Assembly (NCBI RefSeq): GCF_015999245.1
Contig: NZ_JAEAMR010000018.1
Coordinates: 115,752-179,751 of the forward strand
Reading direction: 5' to 3'
Length of the DNA: 64,000 bases
Source of the DNA: Streptomyces sp. AV19
GTDB lineage: Bacteria; Actinomycetota; Actinomycetes; Streptomycetales; Streptomycetaceae
The translations under genes and the position numbers were made by a program. The notes below the pieces were generated by a model that ran no database searches, was not told the origin of the DNA, and saw only the letters and a program-made list of their open reading frames with translations. The number at the start of each line of letters is the position of its first letter. Positions within the stretch are counted from its first letter, which is position 1. Of this stretch, positions 44,101 to 51,500 are shown one piece after another.

Positions 44101-45526
44101 CCCAGATCCGTACCTCGTCCAGCTCGGCGCGGGCGCCCTGGGCGAGCGCGCGGCCCAGCAGCAGGGCGCCGGTGCCGGTGTAGCCGGCGTCGGTGGTGCG
44201 GCTGCCGGCCTCCTCGCCGTCGCGGTAGACAGTCTGGCGGCGGGCGGCGTGCTCGTGGACGCAGGCCCAGTGGTGCCAGTCGGTGTCCTCGGTCGGCACC
44301 TCGGCGTTGAGGTCCTCGGCGTAGAAGGCGAAGGTGAAGCGGTTGTCCTCGCGGAAGCCGATGTGCAAGGACTTGTGCGGGCTACCGGTCTCGTCACCGT
44401 GGCCGACGAGGAACTCCTGGCGGCCGAGCTCGGTGCGGCGCGCCCAGAACTCGACGGTGAAGTCGCGGCCCGCGAGCTCCGGCCCGTCGGCGACGCGGAC
44501 GTGGGCGTCGCCCTCCCCGAAGGTCAGGGCGGTCTCGGCGTGGCCCTCGGTGCTGATCACGGGTATCAGGGGCAGGCCGGTGAACGGGCAGGTGCCGGGG
44601 CCCGATTCGTGGACGGCGTCGCGGTGGGCGGGGACGGGGCTGGTCCAGGCCTGGGTGCCCTGAAGGTTGAACAGGCCGTCGCGGCCCTGCTCGACGTTGA
44701 ACGAGTCGACGCGCCCGGTGGTGTCGTTGTGCGCGAAGATCTGCCAGCGCTGCCGCCCGTGGACGGCGGTGGGCACGAGCAGGGCCGCGAAGCGGCCGCC
44801 GGAGAGGTGGCGGACGAAGGACAGCTCCTGCGTGGGCTCGTGGAAGGGACGGCCTTCCATGTCGGTCGTGCCCAGGCTGTCCTTGGCCGAGTCCGGCCGG
44901 GTGCGGTGCCGGCTGCGCCGGTAGCGGGCCTCCAGGACGGGCTTCAACTCCCCGCCGACCAGCAGGAACCGGTCGCAGAGCAGGGTGTCGGCCACCAGCG
45001 GCACCTTGGCCCCGGTGCTGTCCGTGACGTAGTCGCCGCGCTCCGGGTCGCCCGAGGATCCGCCGCCCATCAGCTTGTGGACGGCGTCGGGGTGACCGGC
45101 GCCGACGGACTGGCGCAGGACGACGATGTGGGTGCCGTCCGAGAGGACGTGGAAGGGCGCCGGGGCGGTAAGCCGGGCCGTTGTGGAGAGGAAGGCGTCG
45201 GTCTCGTCCTCGTCCAGCCGTTCGCCCGGCGCGGCCTCCACCCGGCCGCCGTTCTTGACGACGGGCAGCGCGGTGGCCCCGGCGGCCGCGAAACCGACGT
45301 CCGCGATCTCGGACGGGAAGCGCAGCGGCAGCGGGTTCTCCGACCAGTAGGCGGCGTCCAGTTCGCCCTTGGACTCGTCGTGCCGGGACAGGTCCAGCAC
45401 GCTGTAGACGATCCGCCGCCGGTCGTCCATCGCGAGGGCCACCGTGGTGCCCTGGTGCCGGACCGTGGTGGTGTGGACGTAGACGCGGTCGCTGTAGACC
45501 TTGAGAAGGTGTTGCTCGCCGGACAA
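38162..45526 (-). CDS. giant multi-LamG protein with lectin-like, coiled-coil and possible pore-forming regions
   Basis: 2454 residues from a TTG with GAAGGAG five bases upstream (a GTG 12 codons earlier is possible). In order: an N-terminal region without family; a LamG/concanavalin domain at 335-475 (DFTVEFWARRT ... DEVRIWDRARTADEI); coiled coil 642-695; a beta-trefoil-like lectin region about 700-820; coiled coil 859-909; then at least three more LamG-like units at about 1120-1320, 1450-1620 and up to 1735, each with L/FTVE-x-W and EVRLW. The last 500 residues contain two Ser/Gly-rich amphipathic segments (about 1942-1989, 2222-2259) like the membrane hairpins of pore-forming proteins. No signal peptide. 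Confidence 0.85.
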   Translation of the reverse strand: MSGEQHLLKVYSDRVYVHTTTVRHQGTTVALAMDDRRRIVYSVLDLSRHDESKGELDAAYWSENPLPLRFPSEIADVGFAAAGATALPVVKNGGRVEAAPGERLDEDETDAFLSTTARLTAPAPFHVLSDGTHIVVLRQSVGAGHPDAVHKLMGGGSSGDPERGDYVTDSTGAKVPLVADTLLCDRFLLVGGELKPVLEARYRRSRHRTRPDSAKDSLGTTDMEGRPFHEPTQELSFVRHLSGGRFAALLVPTAVHGRQRWQIFAHNDTTGRVDSFNVEQGRDGLFNLQGTQAWTSPVPAHRDAVHESGPGTCPFTGLPLIPVISTEGHAETALTFGEGDAHVRVADGPELAGRDFTVEFWARRTELGRQEFLVGHGDETGSPHKSLHIGFREDNRFTFAFYAEDLNAEVPTEDTDWHHWACVHEHAARRQTVYRDGEEAGSRTTDAGYTGTGALLLGRALAQGARAELDEVRIWDRARTADEIERDKGVRLIGNDPGLVAYYRFDEGSGTRLHDQTDHARHGELLGGPRWVTSGAPIGDHPGVRRDSFAVVGRGVVSGLSAVLYHQQEDTAVGYGQEPKPAKRQARVLLSYATSGPDPRTGAATDETYVATVDFGVGRDGRLAQVPDELALPVLAAPEASGDVDAISELDRRVQEITRDIAAKETEAARLAQGKDEVAALEKRVAERRAELDGTLHAWCFRVRFKRQRDGKDQYLALRDNGTGDWPPVIRTSDKDAATALWYFDGTDGAYNGQPCWYVRNAHVAKDLNVSGDSKDPDAPLIGYKHLEGHHNTYFTPLDRGNGFSVLVNLWSRLAVCATDRKDDAVVQQDVETVAGNGEGLVTFEKVRPAPQAHVQDFVKLIAADEARLEELRPQRDRLALLQREIEALQAEQTVKREELARLTGGLKGTDDIALSMPQLSVDRTGLSASGALLEFARGADRPYLLDSATGSVVLYFRGANGQFFATYYDTLVSRSSRQLSGPDGTAFTFVARDAGTDLAGVDIRIMDVGDAGLCELTITRGTESEIWRKLPRRAADFAAIVNGAPGQAYDFAQQAESNRPGVPLSSGSRLVVVDPGQVREVPLGTVPDHVPGHGGRWRADKPGRAYAFDGRQNALVTEQGLDRAAVSGDLTVEAWINPERVPGASRIVHANTGDSPFTLGLLAPPAPPTAPALFFDGKSGVAITDAQVPLANTDFTVEFWARRPSAPDGRPQYVVGHGTSHAADNSSLHIGFRADGAFTFAFYSDDLDTEEKYTDTAWHHWACVYTHATREQVIYRDGAEAARRTATRGYWGAGPFSFGSSHSGWIPDYARVEMDEVRLWGTARTAVEIRDRMTRRLQGDETGLQGYWPCAGTATGADGKPVVTDRSPHHRTVTLRGTVTTATAPEALTAAEAGYRVVAAVGNRLTATRAAFPLREWTHLAAAYEQSWAVELSDGACLEASDNDALDIADDLTLEVFCRTDALGTTQGLLSKGRTADGSGGSVPYRLLVLPDGKLEFGFEEPDGRLVRFTSTEAVGAGTFHRLAVVRKSGRSMQERKGTKEITAAGADGKPVRQTVELVESVDVQEWQDIRFFIDGREAGAARYEGPGPQGNTGTLDIGRAREGLETRPFTGVVAEVRLWSAARDAARLGTPVSARDRGLTAHWRFEENAGNTAADTTGSHPARLRGARWTRNPDPRGSAFRIYRNGVSVACDPFDGDGSADFADHGDAQLSLGARLQNGEAGQPFHGVLEEVRLWRTARTQEQVLDNLFTRLKGEKEDLIAYWSFDRASTDESANLVRDEGLRGNDLTLPAAPRRPATVLSTAPVSSDTAQVRSALAAMRTPFHERITGAPAVAEYADMQYGSKGEAFGVLKRAYGYLRDGRWHLVTGYKVGDLVSEWVGQVQFDPQLIGYVEGAPPVPSENLTPNTIDPERATYDGVASVEFRESEEVVHSLSSAKERSVDAAFGFALSNEVDVDMWMITAPLGFGVAKSVAKARVSAGVRGSLEFSNSWADETAVSQGENTTRAMKVELSGSWEDPRKPLNAALGRRYVPVNTGFAVVQSQTADVFALRLAHSGALVAYRIQPNPDIPKDWNVVPFPINPRYTKQGTLDGTVGYDERGRVLDPDYTGARDRGEYSYYKPREAYAVKRRIQREQQRLRSYYESVSTETHTSDPTAERAGRVLSGAIGGDASPAKGRDTAGSTTGEGFSRRDLVNTYVWTADGGFFAETTETTDAVSETTSGSYSLSGSVGTSLGTSFDIMGVGVNAQLDASVGGGMTTTRARGKEATRSFGLDITCSPSGNVQQYDANRKPVFDADGNPVNAPGKVDAYRFLSFYLGEDTEHFDTFFHKVVDPKWLENGTDPNAAALRQARQSDRKPPCWRVMHRVTFVSRLLPPAPPADAAPLERTMRELDLDSNYELVRRLDPYVKPATTSRADLAEAVRNALAAHLPELRPHAEEVIEFLAQYYGVED

Positions 45527-45597
45527 GAAGGCTCCTTCGAGGCGGTGGCCACCGGGGCGCACCGATAACGGAAAAACGCCGCTGACCTGCGTCGCTC

Positions 45598-45623
45598 GTG
45601 ATCGGTCGCAGTGCGGCGATCAC
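45598..45623. promoter_or_regulatory. inverted repeat upstream of the LamG gene
   Basis: gtgatcg (45598-45604) and cgatcac (45617-45623) are perfect arms, 12 bp apart, about 75 bp upstream of the LamG start. A possible operator; the LamG gene seems to have its own promoter because a terminator separates it from the preceding genes. Confidence 0.3.
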
Positions 45624-45728
45624 ACGATCGGGCAGGGCTGACGGGGCGTCAAGGGAGGACTTTCGGTCAGGTGGCCGGTCCGGGCCGCGTCGCGTCGTGG
45701 GGGTGCCGGGGTCCCACGGCGCGGCGGA

Positions 45729-45769
45729 CGGGAGGGAGCCGTCCGCCGCTCGCGGATGGCTCCCTCCCG
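45729..45769 (-). terminator. hairpin after the glycine-rich gene
   Basis: An 18-bp stem (cgggagggagccgtccgc with gcggatggctccctcccg, one G-T pair) around a 5-base loop lies seven bases beyond the minus-strand stop, splitting the giant operon from the LamG gene. Confidence 0.75.
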
Positions 45770-45775
45770 TTCGCC

Positions 45776-46888
45776 TCAGGCGGAAGGGAATTGGTGATTG
45801 CCCCAGGCGATCGTGACGCTTGTGGAGCCGGTGTTGTACATGCTGGGGGCCTTCAGCGTGGTGCGGGAGACGTCGAGGTGGCTGTCGCCGCCTTGGCCTC
45901 CCGCACCGCCCTGGCCGCCCGCACCGCCACCGCCGCCACCACCGGCACCGCCGCCGGCGTAGCTCCAGCCGAAACCACTGCCCGAGCCGCCGCCACCGCC
46001 GCCGCCACCGCCGTAGCCCGCTCGTCCAGCGCTCCCGTCGGCGCCGCGTCCGTCACCGCTCCCGTTCGCCCCGCCCCCGCCTGCCGCCCCGCCGGGGCCG
46101 CCGCTGCCTCCCGAGCCGCCGTAGCCGCCGCGGTTGTCGCCATCCGATGTCTTGGGGGACCCTTGCGAGCCCCCCGACTGCCCATTTCCGTCGCCGCCGG
46201 ACTGGCCTCCCTGGCTGCCACCGCCACCACCGGTGCCGATCCAGTCGGCGGTCCCGGCCCCGCCTCCGTAGCCGCCGCCTCCCGCGGTCTGACCCCAGTA
46301 GCCCCAGCCTTCGCCGCCGTCACCACCGCGTGTTCCGCTGTCCCCACCGGATCCGTTCAAGCCCTTCCCCCCGGCCACCGTTCCGCCGGAGTCCGTGACC
46401 AGGCCCGCGTCTCCCCCGGCGCCTCCGGACCCGCCGGCGCCCCCGGAGCCGCCGGGGGCACCACTGGGATGGCCCGAGGTGTTGCCCTCACCTCCGTCGC
46501 CCCCTCCACCGCCGGACTGGCCGCCGCCACCCGGCCGGCCGGCGTCCCCGCCGCTGCCCGCCCCCACGATCAGCGTGTTCCCGCGAAGGACCTGCGCCGA
46601 CGCCCCGGAAGCCCCGTTCCGGGCTATCCGCACGGTCAGTTGCTCTTGCGGCTCCACATACACCAGGACCTGGATGTCCGCTCCCCGGCCGCCGCCGGAA
46701 CCGCCGCCCGCCGCGCCTCGCAGGCGCAGGTCCAGCAGCGTGACCGCCGCCGGGACCGTGAAGGTGTGGTCCCCCTCCTCGGTGAACTCCTGCCTGCCCG
46801 AAGGGTTGAGGAGGGTCAGCCGCCCGCCGTCGCCCCCCACGTCGCCGCCGGCCGTGACCTTGCCCTTGACGATGAGCTTGCCCGTCAC
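45776..46888 (-). CDS. glycine-rich, fibre-tip/adhesin-like protein
   Basis: 370 residues. It starts VTGKLIVKGKVTAGGD, a fibre-shaft-type repeat, followed by a beta-sandwich unit with HTFTVPAAVTLLDLRLRGAA leading into about 260 residues of polyglycine with regular G-G-x motifs (GGSGGAGGSGGAGG, GGGGYGGGAG). The last 45 residues (from LDVSRTTLKAPSMYNTGS) form a beta domain. This design, a T-F-T-V-P-A-x-V-T strand and then polyglycine sheets, is known from phage tail-fibre tips and adhesins that use polyglycine II bundles. It overlaps the stop of the shaft-like gene (GTGA). No signal peptide. Confidence 0.75.
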   Translation of the reverse strand: MTGKLIVKGKVTAGGDVGGDGGRLTLLNPSGRQEFTEEGDHTFTVPAAVTLLDLRLRGAAGGGSGGGRGADIQVLVYVEPQEQLTVRIARNGASGASAQVLRGNTLIVGAGSGGDAGRPGGGGQSGGGGGDGGEGNTSGHPSGAPGGSGGAGGSGGAGGDAGLVTDSGGTVAGGKGLNGSGGDSGTRGGDGGEGWGYWGQTAGGGGYGGGAGTADWIGTGGGGGSQGGQSGGDGNGQSGGSQGSPKTSDGDNRGGYGGSGGSGGPGGAAGGGGANGSGDGRGADGSAGRAGYGGGGGGGGGSGSGFGWSYAGGGAGGGGGGGAGGQGGAGGQGGDSHLDVSRTTLKAPSMYNTGSTSVTIAWGNHQFPSA

Positions 46889-47823
46889 GTCAGGTCCCCC
46901 CGCAGCGGAGTGCCCTTGTCGTCGAGGAACTTCCCGTGCGTCGCGATGTCCTCGGTCGCTTCGAGGCTTCCGGTGACGTCGGCGTCGCGGCCCACGGTCA
47001 GGTCCTGGGCGATGGACGCGCTGCCGTCCACCGTCAGCCCGGTGAGACGGGGGTTGGCGACCGTGACGCCCGTCGTGAGGTAGTGCGTGGACCCGCCGGC
47101 CGTGTACTCCAGCCGGAAGACGGTGTCCCGGGTGACCGTCCCCCACCACTCGCGGCCTCTGACCACGTCCTCCTTCTGGTCGTCCGCCCTCTTCGCCCCG
47201 GCCCCGTACAGCACGGTGTAGTTGATGTCCGTCGGACCGTCCCACATCAGGCGGACCTTGTTGCTGTCCTTGTCCTTGCCCAGCTCCACATCGCACGGCT
47301 CGGCACGGAAGTTGCCGACGAACGGGAGCTCCGGGGGCGGGAACTTGGTGATCTCCAGGGTCCGGTAGCGCGGGTTGACCGGCCACTGGGTCACTTCCTT
47401 CGTGGCGGTCTCGCGGATCTCGACCCGGGCCGTGCCCGGCTGGGTGCCGATGTGCAGGTTCCGCAGCGTGATGGTGATGCCGGAGCCCTCCACCTTCGTC
47501 CCGTCCGCCGGGGGCTTGACGCGGAAGCTCGCGTACTCGCCGGACGGCAGGACGGTGCTCGCGCCCTTCTGCAGCTGCTCGACGGTCCATCCCTCGACGC
47601 TGCCGTCGCCGTCTCCCCCGCCGGTCACCACCAGGCTCTGGGCCAGGTCGCCCTCCGGCAGCGAGAAGATGATCTCCCGGCAGTAGACGGTGTCGCCGCC
47701 GCCGTTGGAGACCACGATGTGCACGGTCGAGGTCGGGTTGGCGGCGGTGGCCGCGTACAGCGGGTAGGGGTCGCTGATGATGGCGTAGTCGAGCAGACAG
47801 GGGTCGTTGGCCGGCTCGTTCAC
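46885..47823 (-). CDS. fibre-shaft-like protein
   Basis: 312 residues from a GTG with AAAGGAG upstream. The first 200 residues are beta-rich, with Ig-like strands (STVHIVVSNGGGDTVYCREI, SGITITLRNLHIGTQPGT). The C-terminal 45 residues read LTVDGSASIAQDLTVGRDAD then VTGSLEATEDIA, the hydrophobic-x-hydrophobic-G pattern of trimeric phage-fibre shafts, and run straight into the similar start of the next gene. The two overlapping genes may have come from one split fibre. No family name recognised. Confidence 0.7.
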   Translation of the reverse strand: MNEPANDPCLLDYAIISDPYPLYAATAANPTSTVHIVVSNGGGDTVYCREIIFSLPEGDLAQSLVVTGGGDGDGSVEGWTVEQLQKGASTVLPSGEYASFRVKPPADGTKVEGSGITITLRNLHIGTQPGTARVEIRETATKEVTQWPVNPRYRTLEITKFPPPELPFVGNFRAEPCDVELGKDKDSNKVRLMWDGPTDINYTVLYGAGAKRADDQKEDVVRGREWWGTVTRDTVFRLEYTAGGSTHYLTTGVTVANPRLTGLTVDGSASIAQDLTVGRDADVTGSLEATEDIATHGKFLDDKGTPLRGDLT

Positions 47824-47864
47824 GAACTCGGCTCCTTTCCGGGGTGGGTCGGTGTGCTGTCGGG

Positions 47865-50800
47865 TCACGAGCCGTCGAGGCCGTCGGTCAGGCGCAGGAA
47901 GCCGGTGCGGACGACGGGTCCGTCCTCGTCCAGCCGGGCGGTCTGGTCGATCTGGACGACAGCCTGGTGGTTCCACTGCGGGGCGGACGCGGCGCCCTCC
48001 GGCGCGTCGGGGACGACCAGTTCGGACCAGTCCCAGGTGCCCTGCGGGGACGTGGGGTGGGGCAGGGCCAGGGAATTGACGAACGTGGTGGTCCCCTGCT
48101 CGTCCTTGACCGGAACTTTCCGTGCCGTGGTGAGCACCGGGCTCAGCCTCAGGGCGACCTTCATCGCCGCCATCGCCGTCCGCGTGAAGCGGGACGGCAG
48201 CCGCAGGTCTGTGACCGGCAGGACGTCCGTCGTGGCGTGGACGGCCGCCTGGGGGTCGAGCAGCAGCGTCAGGTGCGTGCGGTCGTGGGAATCGGCCTTC
48301 AGAGCGGGCCAGTTGTCGCCGGAGATCGGGGCGACGTAGCCGGTCGGGTGCTCCGTCCCCGGCTCGGCCACCGCGTAGAACGTGGTGTAGTCGTCCTCGG
48401 AGAAGTAGCCGACCAGGCCGTCGCCCTGCTGCCCGGCGTTGCCGAGCCGTACCGGCCAGCGGTAGGTGAGGTACTCCATCTCCTCCGGCACCGGCTTGCC
48501 GGCGTCCCACTCGGCCGGGGTCCGCCAGTCCAGCGCGTGCTGCCAGCCCGGGTCGCTGACGGGCGGGCCGTCGAGTTCGAAGCCGAGCCGGGCCCGGACC
48601 AGGGCGAGGGGGCGGCCGAGCAGCGCGCCGAGGACCTCGTCGCCGTACGGGTTGCCCGGGTCGATGCCGGCCAGGCAGCGGTCGACGGTGGCCATCAGGT
48701 CCGCGAAGGCGTCGGGGCCCTTCGCCGCGAGCTCCTTCACGAAGGCGTGCAACTGCGGCCGATCGGCACTCAGTTGGTCGATCGTGTGGACCTGCGAGTC
48801 CGGCAGCGGACCCCAGGCGACCACGGTCGAGAGCGTGCCCGTCGCCTCGTCCTCGCGGAGTGCGAGGCGCAGTTCGCCGAGCGGGGCGCCCGTGGGGGCG
48901 TAGCAGAGCAGGGAGCGGTCGACGTAGTTGGGGATGATCCACGCGCACACGGGGGTCGTGCCCGCGTGCAGATCGACCAGTTCGTCGGGTGCGGACTCGT
49001 GGACGAAGTCGAACCGCAGCCGGGCGGGCTGGAGCAGCCGGGGCGGCAGCTGGACGAAGCGCTCGGGCAGGTCCGTCGCCGCGTACCGGCCGTTGGGGCG
49101 CAGGCTGTCCCCCAGCTTCGGCATGAGGAAGCCCGCGTCGCCTTCGAGCAGGACGTCGAGGGTCTGGCCGAACTCGTCGACGACGCTGAGGGCGCTCAGC
49201 GCGAACTGGCCGGCCCGGATCTGGGTGAACCCGGACGGCAGCCAGCCCTGGAACGGCACGGGCAGCGGGCCCGCTTCCGGCAGGTGGCCGCGGGCGTCAC
49301 CGACGAGCTCGCCGATCCTGCCGGGCGGGCTGAGGTTGGGCGTGGGGTTCCGGCAGGCGAACGCGTCGGTCAGCCCGTCGAGGCTCTGGGAGAGCAGGTC
49401 GAGGTCCTTGACCTGCGCGGCGGCTTCGGCGAACGCCTCACGCGCCGCGTCGGGGTGGCCTGCGGCGTGCCGTTCCAGGCCGCCGCCCATGGTGTGCTGA
49501 GGCAGGGGTACGAGGAAGCGCCGCCCGGTCACGTGGAGCGGGGTGTCGGGGGTGCCGTCGCGCCACCGGTAGTGGCTGCCGTCGAACTCCCAGTTGGCCG
49601 TGCCGGTCCCGCGGTCGCGATAGGGGACGTTCCAGTGCGTGACCCGCCACTGGAACAGCAGCGGCTTCCACGGCTGCCGCCAGGACCGCGGGACGAGGCC
49701 CTGCGGGAGGGACGACGCGTGCGCCGGGTCGAGCAGCCAGGTGAACTCGCCCAGCAGGGCGGGGACGACGGCGGGCAGCCCGGCGGCCTTCAGGGTGTCG
49801 AAGGGGGCGGGGAGGCCGCCGCCGGGCTCGACACCGCCGAGGATCTGCGCGGGTGTCCGGCAGACGAGGGGCCCGGTGCCGGACGGCGTGGCGTGCGGCG
49901 TGTGGCCCTTGGACCCGGCGAGCACCACCGTCGGGTCGTTGACGTGGTGGAACGGCGGCAGCGCCTCCCTGCGGAGCTCGTGCCCGGCGAGCTCCGGGTG
50001 CCGGTCCTTGTAGGCGGCGACGGACCGGTCCAGCTCCTGCTGGTCCGCGCCGTGCGGGATCCGGTCCAGGAGCCCCTTGAGGGCCTCCTGGCGCTTGGCC
50101 ACCTCGGCCGCGAGGCCGGACGTGTTGTCCGGGTCGATCTCGGCCCGGAACTGCTCGCGCCGGTACTGCCGGGGGATCAGGGGCAGGCCGTGCATCCACC
50201 ACAGCGCGTACAACCGCTTCTGCAGGGAGGCGAGTTCCCGTACGGCCCTGTCGTACGCGTCCTGGTCCTGGTTGAGCTGCGCCAGGCACCGCTCCTGCTC
50301 GGCGGCCGCGCCGGACCAGGTGACCGAGGCCGGATCGCCGGACGGGTTGCCCTGGTCGGACGGGTCGGCGAGCCGCCAGACGTAGCCGCCGGGCAGCTGC
50401 TGGAACCAGCCCTTGTGCAGGGCCTGGGCGGTGGCGACGGGACCGTCGGGGCCGTCGAGGGTGTCCAGCAGGCCGCGGCCGAGCGCGTGCAGCAGCGCGG
50501 GGTCGGTGTGCCCGACGGCGTTGCCGGAGGCGTCGGGCAGGGCGGCGCGGCCCGCGGCGATCAGGGCCGCGTGGGCCTCGTCCGCGCTGCTGCCGACCGC
50601 GATCCGGTCCTTGACCGCGTCCTTGTCGGGGCGGTCCCAGTCCGCGGGCAGTTCGTCGCGGTTCCAGGCCACGCCGACGGCCCGGCCGCAGTAGGCGGTC
50701 CTGCCGGGCTTCCAGTCCCCGGTAGCGCCGGAGGCCGTCCAGCCCAGACCGGCCAGTACCGCCTCGACCGTGGCGCCCTGGATACGCAGCCGCTGGTTCA

Positions 50801-51500
50801 GCTCCTCCTGGACCGGGTCCGAGTACCAGCCCACGACCTGGTAGTTGAGGGTGGCCGTGACGGGGACGCCGTCCAGCGGGTCGTGCAGGGAGAAGACGTT
50901 CTCGTGGTACGGCTGGTAGACGTGGAAGGTCATGAGCCCGGGCCCGACCGCGGTGAGGAACAGGTCGTCGTGGGCGGGGCCGCCGGACGACCGCTCCTGC
51001 CAGCCTTCGCCGTCGTGGCCGATGCGGACGGCCCGGCCGATGCGCGTCGGGATGACCGTCGCCCGGTGCGGGCCGGCCGACGGGTCGCCCGTGCCCTTCC
51101 GGACGGGGTGGATGAAGGGTGAAGTGCCCTGGTCGGCGTCGAGGAAGTCGCTCTCCACCACCCAGCCGGTGAGCAGCTTGTCGTGGCCGTCGACCTGGCG
51201 GACGACCAGCCAGCGGTTGGGGACGAGCGCGAACCCGGTGCCGTCCCGGCCGGCGCTTCCCTTGCGCAGCGCCTCCGGCAACTCCCAGCGCACGTACACC
51301 CCGTCGCGCTTGTCGGGCTCGGCGTTCCACGCGTCGTCGTTGGTGAACGGGTCCGGCTCGGGTGTGCGGTTGTGGCGCAGCAGGTTGAAGTCGGGCTGCC
51401 AGCGCCGGAAGCCCCGGCCGTCGAGCCCGCGGAGTTTCTCGTTGACCACCAGGGCGTCCACGTTCACCGGGACGATGAGGGTCTCGTCGCCGTCAGCCAT
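47865..51500 (-). CDS. large protein of unknown function (1211 aa)
   Basis: 1211 residues, soluble, no signal peptide or membrane helix. It opens with DETLIVPVNVDALVVNEKLR and has a helical region near 410-440 (CLAQLNQDQDAYDRAVRELA) between beta-rich parts. Many W, Y and Pro residues and several GxW turns suggest a beta-sandwich or scaffold. It is a full-length frame with genome-typical codons. It ends 42 bp before the shaft gene, and its start overlaps the 794-aa gene by 8 bp. I do not recognise a family; it belongs to the surface/fibre-like set by position. Confidence 0.8.
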   Translation of the reverse strand: MADGDETLIVPVNVDALVVNEKLRGLDGRGFRRWQPDFNLLRHNRTPEPDPFTNDDAWNAEPDKRDGVYVRWELPEALRKGSAGRDGTGFALVPNRWLVVRQVDGHDKLLTGWVVESDFLDADQGTSPFIHPVRKGTGDPSAGPHRATVIPTRIGRAVRIGHDGEGWQERSSGGPAHDDLFLTAVGPGLMTFHVYQPYHENVFSLHDPLDGVPVTATLNYQVVGWYSDPVQEELNQRLRIQGATVEAVLAGLGWTASGATGDWKPGRTAYCGRAVGVAWNRDELPADWDRPDKDAVKDRIAVGSSADEAHAALIAAGRAALPDASGNAVGHTDPALLHALGRGLLDTLDGPDGPVATAQALHKGWFQQLPGGYVWRLADPSDQGNPSGDPASVTWSGAAAEQERCLAQLNQDQDAYDRAVRELASLQKRLYALWWMHGLPLIPRQYRREQFRAEIDPDNTSGLAAEVAKRQEALKGLLDRIPHGADQQELDRSVAAYKDRHPELAGHELRREALPPFHHVNDPTVVLAGSKGHTPHATPSGTGPLVCRTPAQILGGVEPGGGLPAPFDTLKAAGLPAVVPALLGEFTWLLDPAHASSLPQGLVPRSWRQPWKPLLFQWRVTHWNVPYRDRGTGTANWEFDGSHYRWRDGTPDTPLHVTGRRFLVPLPQHTMGGGLERHAAGHPDAAREAFAEAAAQVKDLDLLSQSLDGLTDAFACRNPTPNLSPPGRIGELVGDARGHLPEAGPLPVPFQGWLPSGFTQIRAGQFALSALSVVDEFGQTLDVLLEGDAGFLMPKLGDSLRPNGRYAATDLPERFVQLPPRLLQPARLRFDFVHESAPDELVDLHAGTTPVCAWIIPNYVDRSLLCYAPTGAPLGELRLALREDEATGTLSTVVAWGPLPDSQVHTIDQLSADRPQLHAFVKELAAKGPDAFADLMATVDRCLAGIDPGNPYGDEVLGALLGRPLALVRARLGFELDGPPVSDPGWQHALDWRTPAEWDAGKPVPEEMEYLTYRWPVRLGNAGQQGDGLVGYFSEDDYTTFYAVAEPGTEHPTGYVAPISGDNWPALKADSHDRTHLTLLLDPQAAVHATTDVLPVTDLRLPSRFTRTAMAAMKVALRLSPVLTTARKVPVKDEQGTTTFVNSLALPHPTSPQGTWDWSELVVPDAPEGAASAPQWNHQAVVQIDQTARLDEDGPVVRTGFLRLTDGLDGS

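Noticed and set aside
37880..45568. A plus-strand open frame of about 2560 codons opposite the LamG gene
   Set aside because: It is the mirror of the minus-strand codons, common in very GC-rich DNA. Its translation is Gly/Val/Asp-rich with no domains, while the minus strand shows repeated LamG motifs and a proper ribosome site.
45776..46888. Reading the glycine-rich protein as a mycobacterial PE_PGRS
   Set aside because: There is no PE domain; the shaft repeat, the T-F-T-V-P strand and the neighbouring fibre-like gene fit a tail-fibre or adhesin tip better.
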